Shown one piece after another: positions 13,759 through 19,853 of a stretch of 19,853 nt of DNA. This DNA is from SVTX01 sp045632305 (GTDB lineage Bacteria > Bacillota > Clostridia > Oscillospirales > CAG-272). Each line of letters starts with the position of its first letter. Within the stretch, counting starts at the first letter, position 1. The position numbers and the translations under genes are program-made. Below the pieces are notes generated by a model. It searched no databases and was not told the origin of the DNA. It saw nothing but the letters and a program-made list of their open reading frames with translations. The stretch covers positions 1 to 19,853 of the forward strand of contig JAZQWL010000048.1 in the NCBI GenBank assembly GCA_045632305.1, written 5' to 3'.

Positions 13759-15015
13759 TTATTTTTCAACGGGCTTATATGTGATAGTCGCTCTGTCCTT
13801 TATATACTTAACAACTGCCTCGTAGAGATTACCCTCCTTGATAGTTGCCTCGCCGAGAAGCTCGATAATCTCTTCTCTTGTATACGTCTTTCCGGACTGC
13901 TTATAAAGCTCAATATATTCCGATACGGTCGCCTCGAAGTCCGCGTCGCTTACCGTAACTCCGCACTGCTGCGCTACAGCGTGATAAATAAGAGTTTGTC
14001 TTACCGCCTTCTGCGCCTGATCCCTTACGACCTGCTTCCAATCTCCGTTCTCATCAAGCTCAAAATACCATCTCGCAAAAACCGCAATATCGGTAAATCC
14101 GTAGTTGTAATAATAATTATACATGCTCATCTGATTCTCAAGATCCTTGTAGTAGGAATTGTAGAAATATTCCACTTCACTCTCGGGATACTTTAAAATC
14201 GTCGCACCCGCATAAAGCGCGTCCCAGATCGCGATCTCTATATCCTGATTCTTGGACGAAAGGAAGCTATCCTCAAGCATCTTTCTGATATACACCCTAT
14301 GCTCCGTAACAACGTCGTCGGTAGTGGGTGTGTACTTGAGCGTTTCCTTGATAAAAGTCTCATTGTATTCGGGAACGTCATACTGAACGATCCAAGAAAC
14401 GTAAACGTAGAATCTTGCATTCTTGCCCGCCAGAGATGCCTCACCGTAATCCTCCGGGAAGGTTACGTCAACACTCTTGAGCTTAGTGGGGCTCGTTTGT
14501 GAAGGAACAACGCCGATAAGCTGTTCCTCGAAATCGTCGATAAACGATCCCGATCCGATGCTGAGCTCGTAGGGAGCGGATTCATTCATGTTCGATCCGC
14601 CATCGAATTCCTTTTCATTTCCCTTGTCGTCAAGGATCACGTTACCGCTCTCGTCAAGCAGTACGCCGCGATAGAAAATAAATGCAGAGTCGCCGCGCTT
14701 GATCGCCTCCTCGGTGATCTTCGCGCCGTTATTCTTAACAGTCTTCTTCTGGAACAAAAGAGAATCGATATATTCTTCAACCTGCTCATCCGAAACGTTA
14801 TACTTATCCTCAAGATCGATCTTTACGTTTTCATAAACAGATTTGTCAATCTTTACGTATTCACTGTAATTTTCAACCTTGAAGTAGTCAAATCTTTCGG
14901 TGGTCTGCTCCTCCGTAGGCGTAGTGGGCGTCTCTTCTCTATTCTTACACGAAGCGCACGCAATAACTACACACACAAGCATTACTGCAACCGCCATAAT
15001 TTTTATAAATTTCAT
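13759..15015 (-). CDS. Lipoprotein trigger-factor/FKBP-like peptidyl-prolyl isomerase
   Basis: A 418-residue exported lipoprotein. A signal peptide with lipobox VIAC (Cys20; a second Cys at 23) precedes a Thr/Glu-rich linker (25-42). Residues about 105-212 form an FKBP-type isomerase domain like that of trigger factor (RGDSAFIFYRGVLLD, GSGSFIDDFEEQLIG, VTFPEDYGEASLAGKNARFYVYV). The rest is a helical domain like the trigger-factor C-terminal chaperone region, rich in Tyr near MSMYNYYYNYG. It probably helps fold exported proteins outside the membrane. It lacks a ribosome-binding N-domain, so it is not Tig itself. ATG 15015 follows AAAGGA. Monocistronic with its own promoter. Confidence 0.88.
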   Translation of the reverse strand: MKFIKIMAVAVMLVCVVIACASCKNREETPTTPTEEQTTERFDYFKVENYSEYVKIDKSVYENVKIDLEDKYNVSDEQVEEYIDSLLFQKKTVKNNGAKITEEAIKRGDSAFIFYRGVLLDESGNVILDDKGNEKEFDGGSNMNESAPYELSIGSGSFIDDFEEQLIGVVPSQTSPTKLKSVDVTFPEDYGEASLAGKNARFYVYVSWIVQYDVPEYNETFIKETLKYTPTTDDVVTEHRVYIRKMLEDSFLSSKNQDIEIAIWDALYAGATILKYPESEVEYFYNSYYKDLENQMSMYNYYYNYGFTDIAVFARWYFELDENGDWKQVVRDQAQKAVRQTLIYHAVAQQCGVTVSDADFEATVSEYIELYKQSGKTYTREEIIELLGEATIKEGNLYEAVVKYIKDRATITYKPVEK

Positions 15016-15053
15016 TTATAGCATTCCTTTCAAAATTCAAATATACGATAAAT

Positions 15054-15082
15054 ATTATAATATACCCAAACAAAAAAATCAA
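15054..15082 (-). promoter_or_regulatory. Promoter of the lipoprotein foldase gene
   Basis: On the minus strand, TTGATT (15077-15082) and TATAAT (15054-15059) are spaced 17 bp, 38 bp upstream of the ATG. Confidence 0.75.
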
Positions 15083-15119
15083 GTACATTTTATTAACATT
15101 CAAAAACACGCAATTAAGA

Positions 15120-15148
15120 TTGACACCGATACGCAAAAATGATATAAT
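15120..15148 (+). promoter_or_regulatory. Consensus sigma-A promoter of the biotin ligase gene
   Basis: TTGACA (15120-15125) and TATAAT (15143-15148) are spaced 17 bp. The start codon is 27 bp beyond the -10. Confidence 0.88.
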
Positions 15149-15175
15149 AATATCAGTAATCCAAAGGAGGGGCGT

Positions 15176-15928
15176 ATGACAAAATCACTTGATTCAAAAA
15201 AAATCAAAAAACATATTTTTGCCGACGTCACGGGCGTTTGCATCTTTGACACCATTGATTCGACAAATTCATACGCCAAGGAATATCTTCTTTGCGGGAA
15301 GCCCTCCCCCGCTCTGATCCTTGCCGAGGAGCAAACGAACGGGCGCGGAAGATGCGGGAGGAGCTTCTACAGTCCGCAAAGCACAGGGCTTTATATGTCA
15401 ATAGTATACACCGCGGACAACTATTCCGAGGACGCTCTGTCCGCCACGGTTTCCGCGGGCGTCGCTTCCGCTCTCGCCATCGAGGAGCTTTCGGGGAAAG
15501 ACGTTCAGATAAAATGGGTAAACGATATTTATATCGACGGCAAAAAGGCGGGCGGCATCCTCTGCGAATCGGTTTTCACAGACGGAAAAATGGGCATTAT
15601 CGTCGGTATTGGAATCAATATTTCCACCGATAATTTCCCCGTATTCGAAAATAACGTCCCGACCTCCACCGGAGAAATTGACCGAAACGCGCTTGCAGGA
15701 AAAATTTACGATCTGTTTTTTAAATTCAACTCCGACACAGGTGCGTGTCTTGAAGAATACAGAAAAAGATTTTATCTTTTAAACAAAGAAATCATAATTT
15801 ACCGCGCGGACGGAACGGAGGATATTGCAACCGCTCGCGGCATAGATGATAACGGCGGACTTATCGTCGAGCTTGACGGCAAGCGCGAGATCATCCGCAC
15901 GGGCGAGGTCACCGTAAGGGAAAAATAA
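15176..15928 (+). CDS. birA: Biotin--[acetyl-CoA-carboxylase] ligase, monofunctional
   Basis: Activates biotin to biotinyl-AMP and transfers it to a lysine of biotin carboxyl carrier proteins. The 250-residue protein has DTIDSTNSYAKEY (25-37), the biotinyl-AMP loop GRGRCGRSF (56-64; Cys replaces a common Arg), KWVNDIY (113-119) with the catalytic-site lysine, KAGGILCE and IVGIGINI. It has no N-terminal DNA-binding winged helix, so it is a class I ligase without the repressor role of E. coli BirA. ATG 15176 follows AAAGGAGGGG by 3-5 nt. Monocistronic between a consensus promoter and a terminator. Confidence 0.95.
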   Translation: MTKSLDSKKIKKHIFADVTGVCIFDTIDSTNSYAKEYLLCGKPSPALILAEEQTNGRGRCGRSFYSPQSTGLYMSIVYTADNYSEDALSATVSAGVASALAIEELSGKDVQIKWVNDIYIDGKKAGGILCESVFTDGKMGIIVGIGINISTDNFPVFENNVPTSTGEIDRNALAGKIYDLFFKFNSDTGACLEEYRKRFYLLNKEIIIYRADGTEDIATARGIDDNGGLIVELDGKREIIRTGEVTVREK

Positions 15929-15951
15929 AAGGCGGGTAACCCGCCTTTTTT
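15927..15951. terminator. Terminator between birA and the queT-like gene
   Basis: GGCGGG (15931-15936), loop TAA, CCCGCC (15940-15945), with flanking AAAA and TTTTTT. Usable on both strands; it separates the convergent genes. Confidence 0.88.
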
Positions 15952-15952
15952 G

Positions 15953-16498
15953 TTAGTTTAAGTAATTTGTGATCTTTCTCTTTCTGAGAGCAAGATACAA
16001 AAACGTTCCAAGCACGCCCGCGGAGATAACCTCACCGATAAACACCGTAAGCGCAAAGAACGGCAAAATCGCAAGATCCTGATCTCCCGGCGCGGTATAG
16101 CAGATATATATCACAAACGGAACTATCGCAGTGTTTGCCAAAATCGTGGGAATCGACGCGAGAAACGCAAGACCCTCCCTACCCGTTTTCTTTACAAGCT
16201 TACCTATATAATACGCTCCGATAGCGCCGATGAGCGTCGCCACGGGGCCAAGCGCAATATCGAGCGCCGCGCATCCCGTAAGCACGTTGGCAAGAAGACA
16301 ACCGACGGTAAGTCCCGGAATTGCCGCGGGGGTAATAAGACACAGAATGCACAGCGCCTCTGAAAATCTTATCTGGATCGCCTGATTGTGTAGTCCAAAC
16401 GCCATAGCAAGATAAGTCAGCGCAATGTAAAGCGCCGCTATTAAGCTTGCGATTGCTAAAAACCTAGTTCTCTTGAACTGTTTTCTTTCTCTTTTCAT
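15953..16498 (-). CDS. queT: QueT-family ECF transporter S component (queuosine precursor)
   Basis: A 181-residue membrane protein with about six hydrophobic helices. IQIRFSEALCILCLITPAAIPGLTVGCLLANVLTG (residues about 41-75) followed by DIALGPVATLIGAIGAYYIGK is characteristic of QueT. QueT is the substrate-binding subunit thought to bring queuosine precursors into the cell with the shared EcfA/A'/T module, which is not encoded here. ATG 16498 is the only sensible start. The nearest ribosome site (AAAAGGAG, 16529-16535) is about 30 nt away, separated by an 18-nt hairpin that would bring it within about 11 nt. It lies 85 bp downstream of folT-folC without a visible promoter, so probably in the same transcript. 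Confidence 0.88.
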   Translation of the reverse strand: MKRERKQFKRTRFLAIASLIAALYIALTYLAMAFGLHNQAIQIRFSEALCILCLITPAAIPGLTVGCLLANVLTGCAALDIALGPVATLIGAIGAYYIGKLVKKTGREGLAFLASIPTILANTAIVPFVIYICYTAPGDQDLAILPFFALTVFIGEVISAGVLGTFLYLALRKRKITNYLN

Positions 16499-16508
16499 TT
16501 TTCTTTTG

Positions 16509-16575
16509 GCGGAGCTTCCGCTCCGCGCTCCTTTTCATAGTTTTAATTTACGTGAGGATGATTTCGAACTCACGT
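16509..16575 (-). promoter_or_regulatory. Two hairpins in the queT leader, possible preQ1-type control
   Basis: Minus strand. Hairpin 1 (16550-16575) is ACGTGAG / CTCACGT with a 12-nt loop TTCGAAATCATC, then an A-rich tail containing AAAACTA. This resembles the size and tail of preQ1-I riboswitches, but the expected loop-tail pairing is not obvious. Hairpin 2 (16509-16526) is GCGGAGC-GGAA-GCTCCGC between the ribosome site and the ATG. Hairpin 1 also reads as a plus-strand terminator (T7 after the stem), though no plus-strand gene needs one. Confidence 0.3.
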
Positions 16576-16583
16576 TTTTTTAT

Positions 16584-18416
16584 TTAAAGGTATTTTATTA
16601 CCTCGCAATACATATAGAGCGAGCCGAGGCACAAAATTCCTCTGCCCATTTTCCACGATTCACCGATCGCGGTCTTAACCGCCGCCCCGACACTTTCAAA
16701 GCTCTCCGCCTCAACACCGAGACCGCGGAACACCTTAGCATACTCATCCGCTCTGAGCGCGCGCGGATTGTCCGGCGTAAGACAGTACACCTTTGCGGCA
16801 ACCTCGGATATCTTGCCCGCAATATAATTGTAGTCCTTATCCGCCATAACACCCGTGATAATATTGACCTTTTCTTCCCCGAAATAGAGCTTGAGACTTT
16901 CAACTGCTGCCTCAACTCCCTCAGGATTGTGTCCGCCGTCAAAGATCATAAGCGGATTTCTGCTAATAATTTCAAATCGCGCGGGCCATTTTGCTCTTGA
17001 TATGCCTTCAATAACCTGATGCGGCTCGATCTTCAGACCGTAATCCTTCAATATATCAAGCGCAAAAAGTACGTTTCTTGCATTTTTCACCTGATATGCG
17101 CCAAGAAGATTTATGCGAACGTTTTTATATTCGAGATAATCAAAGGTAGTGCCCTCAAGCGTCATATCATGAACGAACGGCTCGCCGTAGGGACGCAAAA
17201 AGCTCGATCCACGCTCCTTTGCAACGTCCTCAATGACCTCCGCTGCGGCATCACTGTCACCGCAATAAAGCACAGGTACGCCTTCCTTGATAATCCCCGC
17301 CTTCTCATACGCGATCTTCTCGACCGTGTCTCCTAAGAAGGATGTGTGATCGAGCGCGATGCCCGTGATCACCGACAAAACGGGGGTGGTGATAATGTTC
17401 GTGGAATCAAGTCGGCCGCCCATTCCGCATTCAAGAATAACGTAATCGCACTCGCATTCCCTGAAATATTCAAGGCCTATCGCGGTGATAAGCTCAAACT
17501 CGGTGGGCTTCTCATCCATTTTGTCCGCGATCCGCTTGACCTTGCATACTATCCTCGCAAGATCCCCGTCGGGAATGTTTTTGCCGCCAAACTTGATGCG
17601 CTCGTTAAATTCAACTATATAGGGCGAGGTAAAAAGCCCCACCTTGTACCCCGCCGCACGAAGCGAGGAGTCCATCATCGAGGAAAACGAGCCCTTTCCG
17701 TTCGTTCCCGCGACGTGAATAAATTTAAGATGCTCCTGAGGATTGCCGAGCCCGTCGCACAGAATCCTTATTCTGTCAAGCCCCGGCTTGCAAAACGTCC
17801 AGCTTACCGAATGAATATATTCAACAGCTTCCTTTGCGCTCATGTCAACCTTGAAGTGCTTTTTTGCCATGATACCCGTATCGAGATCGTTTATCATCCT
17901 TGAAAACGCGAGATTCTTGAACATACCGCAGATGATGAAGATCTCAAGGGTGGCTATCACGCAATAGATCGGGATTCTTATAAGCACCGCCCAGCCGTAA
18001 TATGCGAAAAGCCCCGCCGTCTTTATTATAACCGACGAAATGAGATGAGCGAATATTCCGGACACGATAATAGCCGCTCGGCTTCTCTTTTTGAAAATAT
18101 ACCTTGTAATAATTCCGGGAATCACACCAAGCAAAGTTGCCGCAAATGTAATTATCGGAGATATCGCAAACGCCTGAACCGACAAGCTATAGCTTACAAT
18201 ATCAGCCACAAATCCAACAAATCCGCCGATTATAGGCCCGAACGCAATACCCGAAACGATCACAGGCAAGCTCTCAAAGGAAAGTCGAAGAAGGCCGTTT
18301 CCAAAATTTAGATACGTCTTGCAGAAAATTCCCACAACGACCGAGATCGCCGCAAGCATAGCGGCAAAGGTAAGCTTTCTTACCGATCCGAAAACCTTAA
18401 CGTTCTGTTTTTTCAT
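16584..18416 (-). CDS. folT-folC: FolT-FolC fusion: folate ECF S component joined to folylpolyglutamate synthase
   Basis: One 610-residue frame holds two complete proteins. Residues about 1-175 are a six-helix S component of the folate type (LRLSFESLPVIVSGIAFGPIIGGFVGFVAD at 43-72). Residues about 183-610 are FolC, the bifunctional dihydrofolate/folylpolyglutamate synthase family. FolC landmarks are the P-loop HVAGTNGKGS (234-243), LFTSPYIVEFNERI (261-274), ECGMGGRLDSTNII, ALDHTSFLG, YEKAGIIKEG, FDGGHNPEG and GSLYMYCEV. Fusion would couple folate uptake to the polyglutamylation that traps it inside. An internal ATG at Met183 (17870) has only a weak ribosome site, so a separate FolC is possible but less likely. 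ATG 18416 follows AAAGGGGGA by 6 nt. A THF riboswitch lies in the leader. Confidence 0.93.
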   Translation of the reverse strand: MKKQNVKVFGSVRKLTFAAMLAAISVVVGIFCKTYLNFGNGLLRLSFESLPVIVSGIAFGPIIGGFVGFVADIVSYSLSVQAFAISPIITFAATLLGVIPGIITRYIFKKRSRAAIIVSGIFAHLISSVIIKTAGLFAYYGWAVLIRIPIYCVIATLEIFIICGMFKNLAFSRMINDLDTGIMAKKHFKVDMSAKEAVEYIHSVSWTFCKPGLDRIRILCDGLGNPQEHLKFIHVAGTNGKGSFSSMMDSSLRAAGYKVGLFTSPYIVEFNERIKFGGKNIPDGDLARIVCKVKRIADKMDEKPTEFELITAIGLEYFRECECDYVILECGMGGRLDSTNIITTPVLSVITGIALDHTSFLGDTVEKIAYEKAGIIKEGVPVLYCGDSDAAAEVIEDVAKERGSSFLRPYGEPFVHDMTLEGTTFDYLEYKNVRINLLGAYQVKNARNVLFALDILKDYGLKIEPHQVIEGISRAKWPARFEIISRNPLMIFDGGHNPEGVEAAVESLKLYFGEEKVNIITGVMADKDYNYIAGKISEVAAKVYCLTPDNPRALRADEYAKVFRGLGVEAESFESVGAAVKTAIGESWKMGRGILCLGSLYMYCEVIKYL

Positions 18417-18477
18417 AAAAAATCCCCCTTTCCCTAAATCATCGGGCAAAAGAGGTCTCTCTCTTTTTATTGCCAAT

Positions 18478-18576
18478 GAAGCGGGATGCAGAACACAGAT
18501 CGCAATTCGTCCGACGAACAACTCCCCGTTTCGTCGGCACTTCGGTGAGATCACCGCGCCTATGCTCTTACTCTTC
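18478..18576 (-). promoter_or_regulatory. Tetrahydrofolate (THF) riboswitch
   Basis: In the minus-strand leader of folT-folC. P1 GAAG (18573-18576) pairs with CUUC (18478-18481); the conserved GAGUA follows P1. P2 AGAGCAUAG pairs at all nine positions (with G-U) with CUGUGUUCU. An 8-bp arm CCGACGAA/UUCGUCGG is capped by a G-rich loop (CGGGGAGUUG) and followed by ACGAA. The 3' strand carries the hallmark GCAUCCCGC. These match the THF riboswitch class known upstream of folT and folC in Clostridia. A GGCAA.../CUCUUUUGCC hairpin sits between aptamer and ribosome site without a U-run, suggesting control of translation. Ligand specificity is inferred. Confidence 0.83.
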
Positions 18577-18592
18577 AAATTTTTCACCTTTG

Positions 18593-18621
18593 ATTATAAA
18601 CCTATACCGCGCCATTGTCAA
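18593..18621 (-). promoter_or_regulatory. Consensus sigma-A promoter of folT-folC
   Basis: On the minus strand, TTGACA (18616-18621) and TATAAT (18593-18598) are spaced 17 bp. The start near 18585 is about 9 nt before the first base of the riboswitch. Confidence 0.88.
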
Positions 18622-18662
18622 GAGAAATTCAAAAAAAATGTCGCATCCGCGCTAAATCTCTA

Positions 18663-18691
18663 TTGACCGCCATTGTTATATATGCTATAAT
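18663..18691 (+). promoter_or_regulatory. Promoter of the MBOAT gene
   Basis: TTGACC (18663-18668), a 17-bp spacer and TATAAT (18686-18691) preceded by TGC (extended -10). Divergent from the folT-folC promoter. Confidence 0.82.
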
Positions 18692-18734
18692 TTATATATA
18701 TTATAATCATTGTCATCCTCACAGGAGTTTATAT

Positions 18735-19853
18735 ATGGTATTTTCGAGTCTTTTTTTCGTTTTTGCCTTTCTTGTAATTTCATACGGAATCTACCTTTTG
18801 GTAAGCATTTTGCACGCTCGACGCGCCCGCCGTTCGAACAACGGTGAGATTTCAAGCGAGGACAGAGGTAAAATGATAAATTCGCAGAATATAATTCTGC
18901 TTATAAGCTCGCTTATATTCTACACCTGGGGCGGCCCGCCCTTGGTTTTACTGCTCGCGCTCATGACGTTTGTATGCTACGCGGGCGCGATCGCGATCGA
19001 AAATCAGCGCGACGAGAAAACAAAGGCCGCATTTACTTGGATCATCTGCGGTATATGTCTTGCTCTTCTCTTCGTATTCAAATATGCAAATTTTGCGATC
19101 GACACCTTCAAGAGCATTTTCTCCCTTGGCGGCGACACCGTCTCCATCGCGCTTCCCATAGGTATTTCCTTTTACACCTTCCAGCTTATCTCCTACGTTA
19201 TCGACGTAAAGCGCGGAGATGCTCCCGCCGAGAAAAAATACTGGGTGCTTCTTCTCTACGCATCTCTGTTCCATCAGTGTATCGCGGGCCCTATCGTGCG
19301 TTACGCCGACGTAAATCATGATATTCACAACAGAAAGATCTCCCTTGAAGAAACCTCGCGCGGATTTATGCGCTTCGGCACAGGTCTTGCTAAAAAGGCG
19401 ATACTTGCCAACGGCTGCGCCGCGATTGCGGATTCCCTTATCGTTTTTAATGCAGACAAGCTCGCGTCGACCCCCTCGTTCGGAATCATTCTCGGTATGC
19501 TCTGCTACATGCTTCAGATCTACCTCGACTTTTCCGCATACTCCGACATGGCGATCGGTATGGGACTTATGATCGGCTTCCACTACAAGGAAAACTTCAA
19601 TTATCCTTATATTGCCGACTCGGTTACGGATTTCTGGAGAAGATGGCATATCTCCCTCTCAAGCTTCTTCCGTGACTACGTTTACATTCCCCTCGGCGGC
19701 AACCGGGTAGGTATTCCCCGTCAAATTCTGAACCTCCTCTGCGTGTGGGCGCTAACGGGCTTCTGGCACGGCGCTTCCTGGAATTATCTTCTCTGGGGAC
19801 TTTACTACTTCCTCTTCCTGATCCTCGAAAAGTTTATAATAAAGCCCCGAAAG
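18735..19853 (+). CDS. MBOAT family O-acyltransferase (AlgI/DltB-like), 3' partial
   Basis: The first 373 codons of a polytopic membrane protein; the frame is open to the window end. It begins MVFSSLFFVFAFLVIS, then IILLISSLIFYTWGGPPLVLLLAL, and the family blocks LPIGISFYTFQLISYVIDVKRGD, LFHQCIAGPIVRYADV, YLDFSAYSDMAIGMGLMIGFHYKENFNYPY and DFWRRWHISLSSFFRDYVYIPLGGNR. The catalytic histidine is in LTGFWHGASWNYLLWG (His345). AlgI-like members move acyl groups, usually acetyl, across the membrane to a partner transferase that modifies cell-wall or secreted polysaccharides. The partner (DltD/AlgX/SGNH type) would be expected just outside the window. AGGAG lies 7 nt before ATG 18735. A DltB assignment is not supported without dlt neighbours. 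Confidence 0.94.
   Translation, partial: MVFSSLFFVFAFLVISYGIYLLVSILHARRARRSNNGEISSEDRGKMINSQNIILLISSLIFYTWGGPPLVLLLALMTFVCYAGAIAIENQRDEKTKAAFTWIICGICLALLFVFKYANFAIDTFKSIFSLGGDTVSIALPIGISFYTFQLISYVIDVKRGDAPAEKKYWVLLLYASLFHQCIAGPIVRYADVNHDIHNRKISLEETSRGFMRFGTGLAKKAILANGCAAIADSLIVFNADKLASTPSFGIILGMLCYMLQIYLDFSAYSDMAIGMGLMIGFHYKENFNYPYIADSVTDFWRRWHISLSSFFRDYVYIPLGGNRVGIPRQILNLLCVWALTGFWHGASWNYLLWGLYYFLFLILEKFIIKPRK

Noticed and set aside
18948..19649. A 233-codon minus-strand open frame
   Set aside because: Antisense to the MBOAT gene, whose motifs are continuous through the region.

Overview
The window looks like a chromosomal stretch of an anaerobic, spore-forming member of the Bacillota (Clostridia; a gut or rumen relative of the Oscillospirales/Christensenellales is my guess). 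Reasons: a spoIIR gene behind a good sigma-F-type promoter, a tetrahydrofolate (THF) riboswitch, two ECF-transporter S components, long-form HPF with a structured RNA ahead of it, strong TTGACA-17-TATAAT promoters in AT-rich gaps, AGGAGG ribosome sites, and many perfect hairpin terminators. Most genes are housekeeping; the intergenic DNA is the unusual part. I found no phage, CRISPR, transposase or integrase gene.

Layout. 1-448: gene-free hairpin and repeat DNA, including a MITE-like element. 449-3372 (minus): pgk and a MATE exporter, each with its own promoter. 3529-5089 (plus): a DJ-1/PfpI protein overlapping a CPBP-family membrane protein that lacks both conserved histidines. 5125-8792 (minus): a DUF1846 protein, spoIIR, and a CPA-type cation:proton antiporter. 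8872-10456 (minus): ridA and threonine deaminase, a two-gene unit in which RidA detoxifies the enamine/imine product of the deaminase. 10642-10718: tRNA-Arg(ACG), followed by about 800 bp of repeats carrying copies of the tRNA 3' end and nested palindromes. 11521-12532: about 1 kb without a classical gene, with an extended -10 promoter, many hairpins, three spaced copies of GGAG-N6-CCAATGR and a strong terminator. This is the best candidate for a large structured RNA, probably containing or related to the raiA motif. 12533-13060: hpf (raiA), followed by three 216-bp tandem repeats. 13759-15015 (minus): a lipoprotein trigger-factor/FKBP-like foldase. 15176-15928 (plus): a biotin protein ligase. 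15953-18416 (minus): a QueT-type S component downstream of a single-ORF FolT-FolC fusion, the latter preceded by a THF riboswitch. 18735-end (plus): the start of an MBOAT O-acyltransferase, cut by the window edge.

How parts fit together. The folate locus couples uptake (FolT) to polyglutamylation (FolC) in one polypeptide under a folate-sensing RNA. The RNA/hpf locus suggests stationary-phase ribosome hibernation tied to a non-coding RNA. The spoIIR leader may be masked in read-through transcripts, so that translation would depend on the sigma-F start. All assignments come from reading the sequence; no database search was run.
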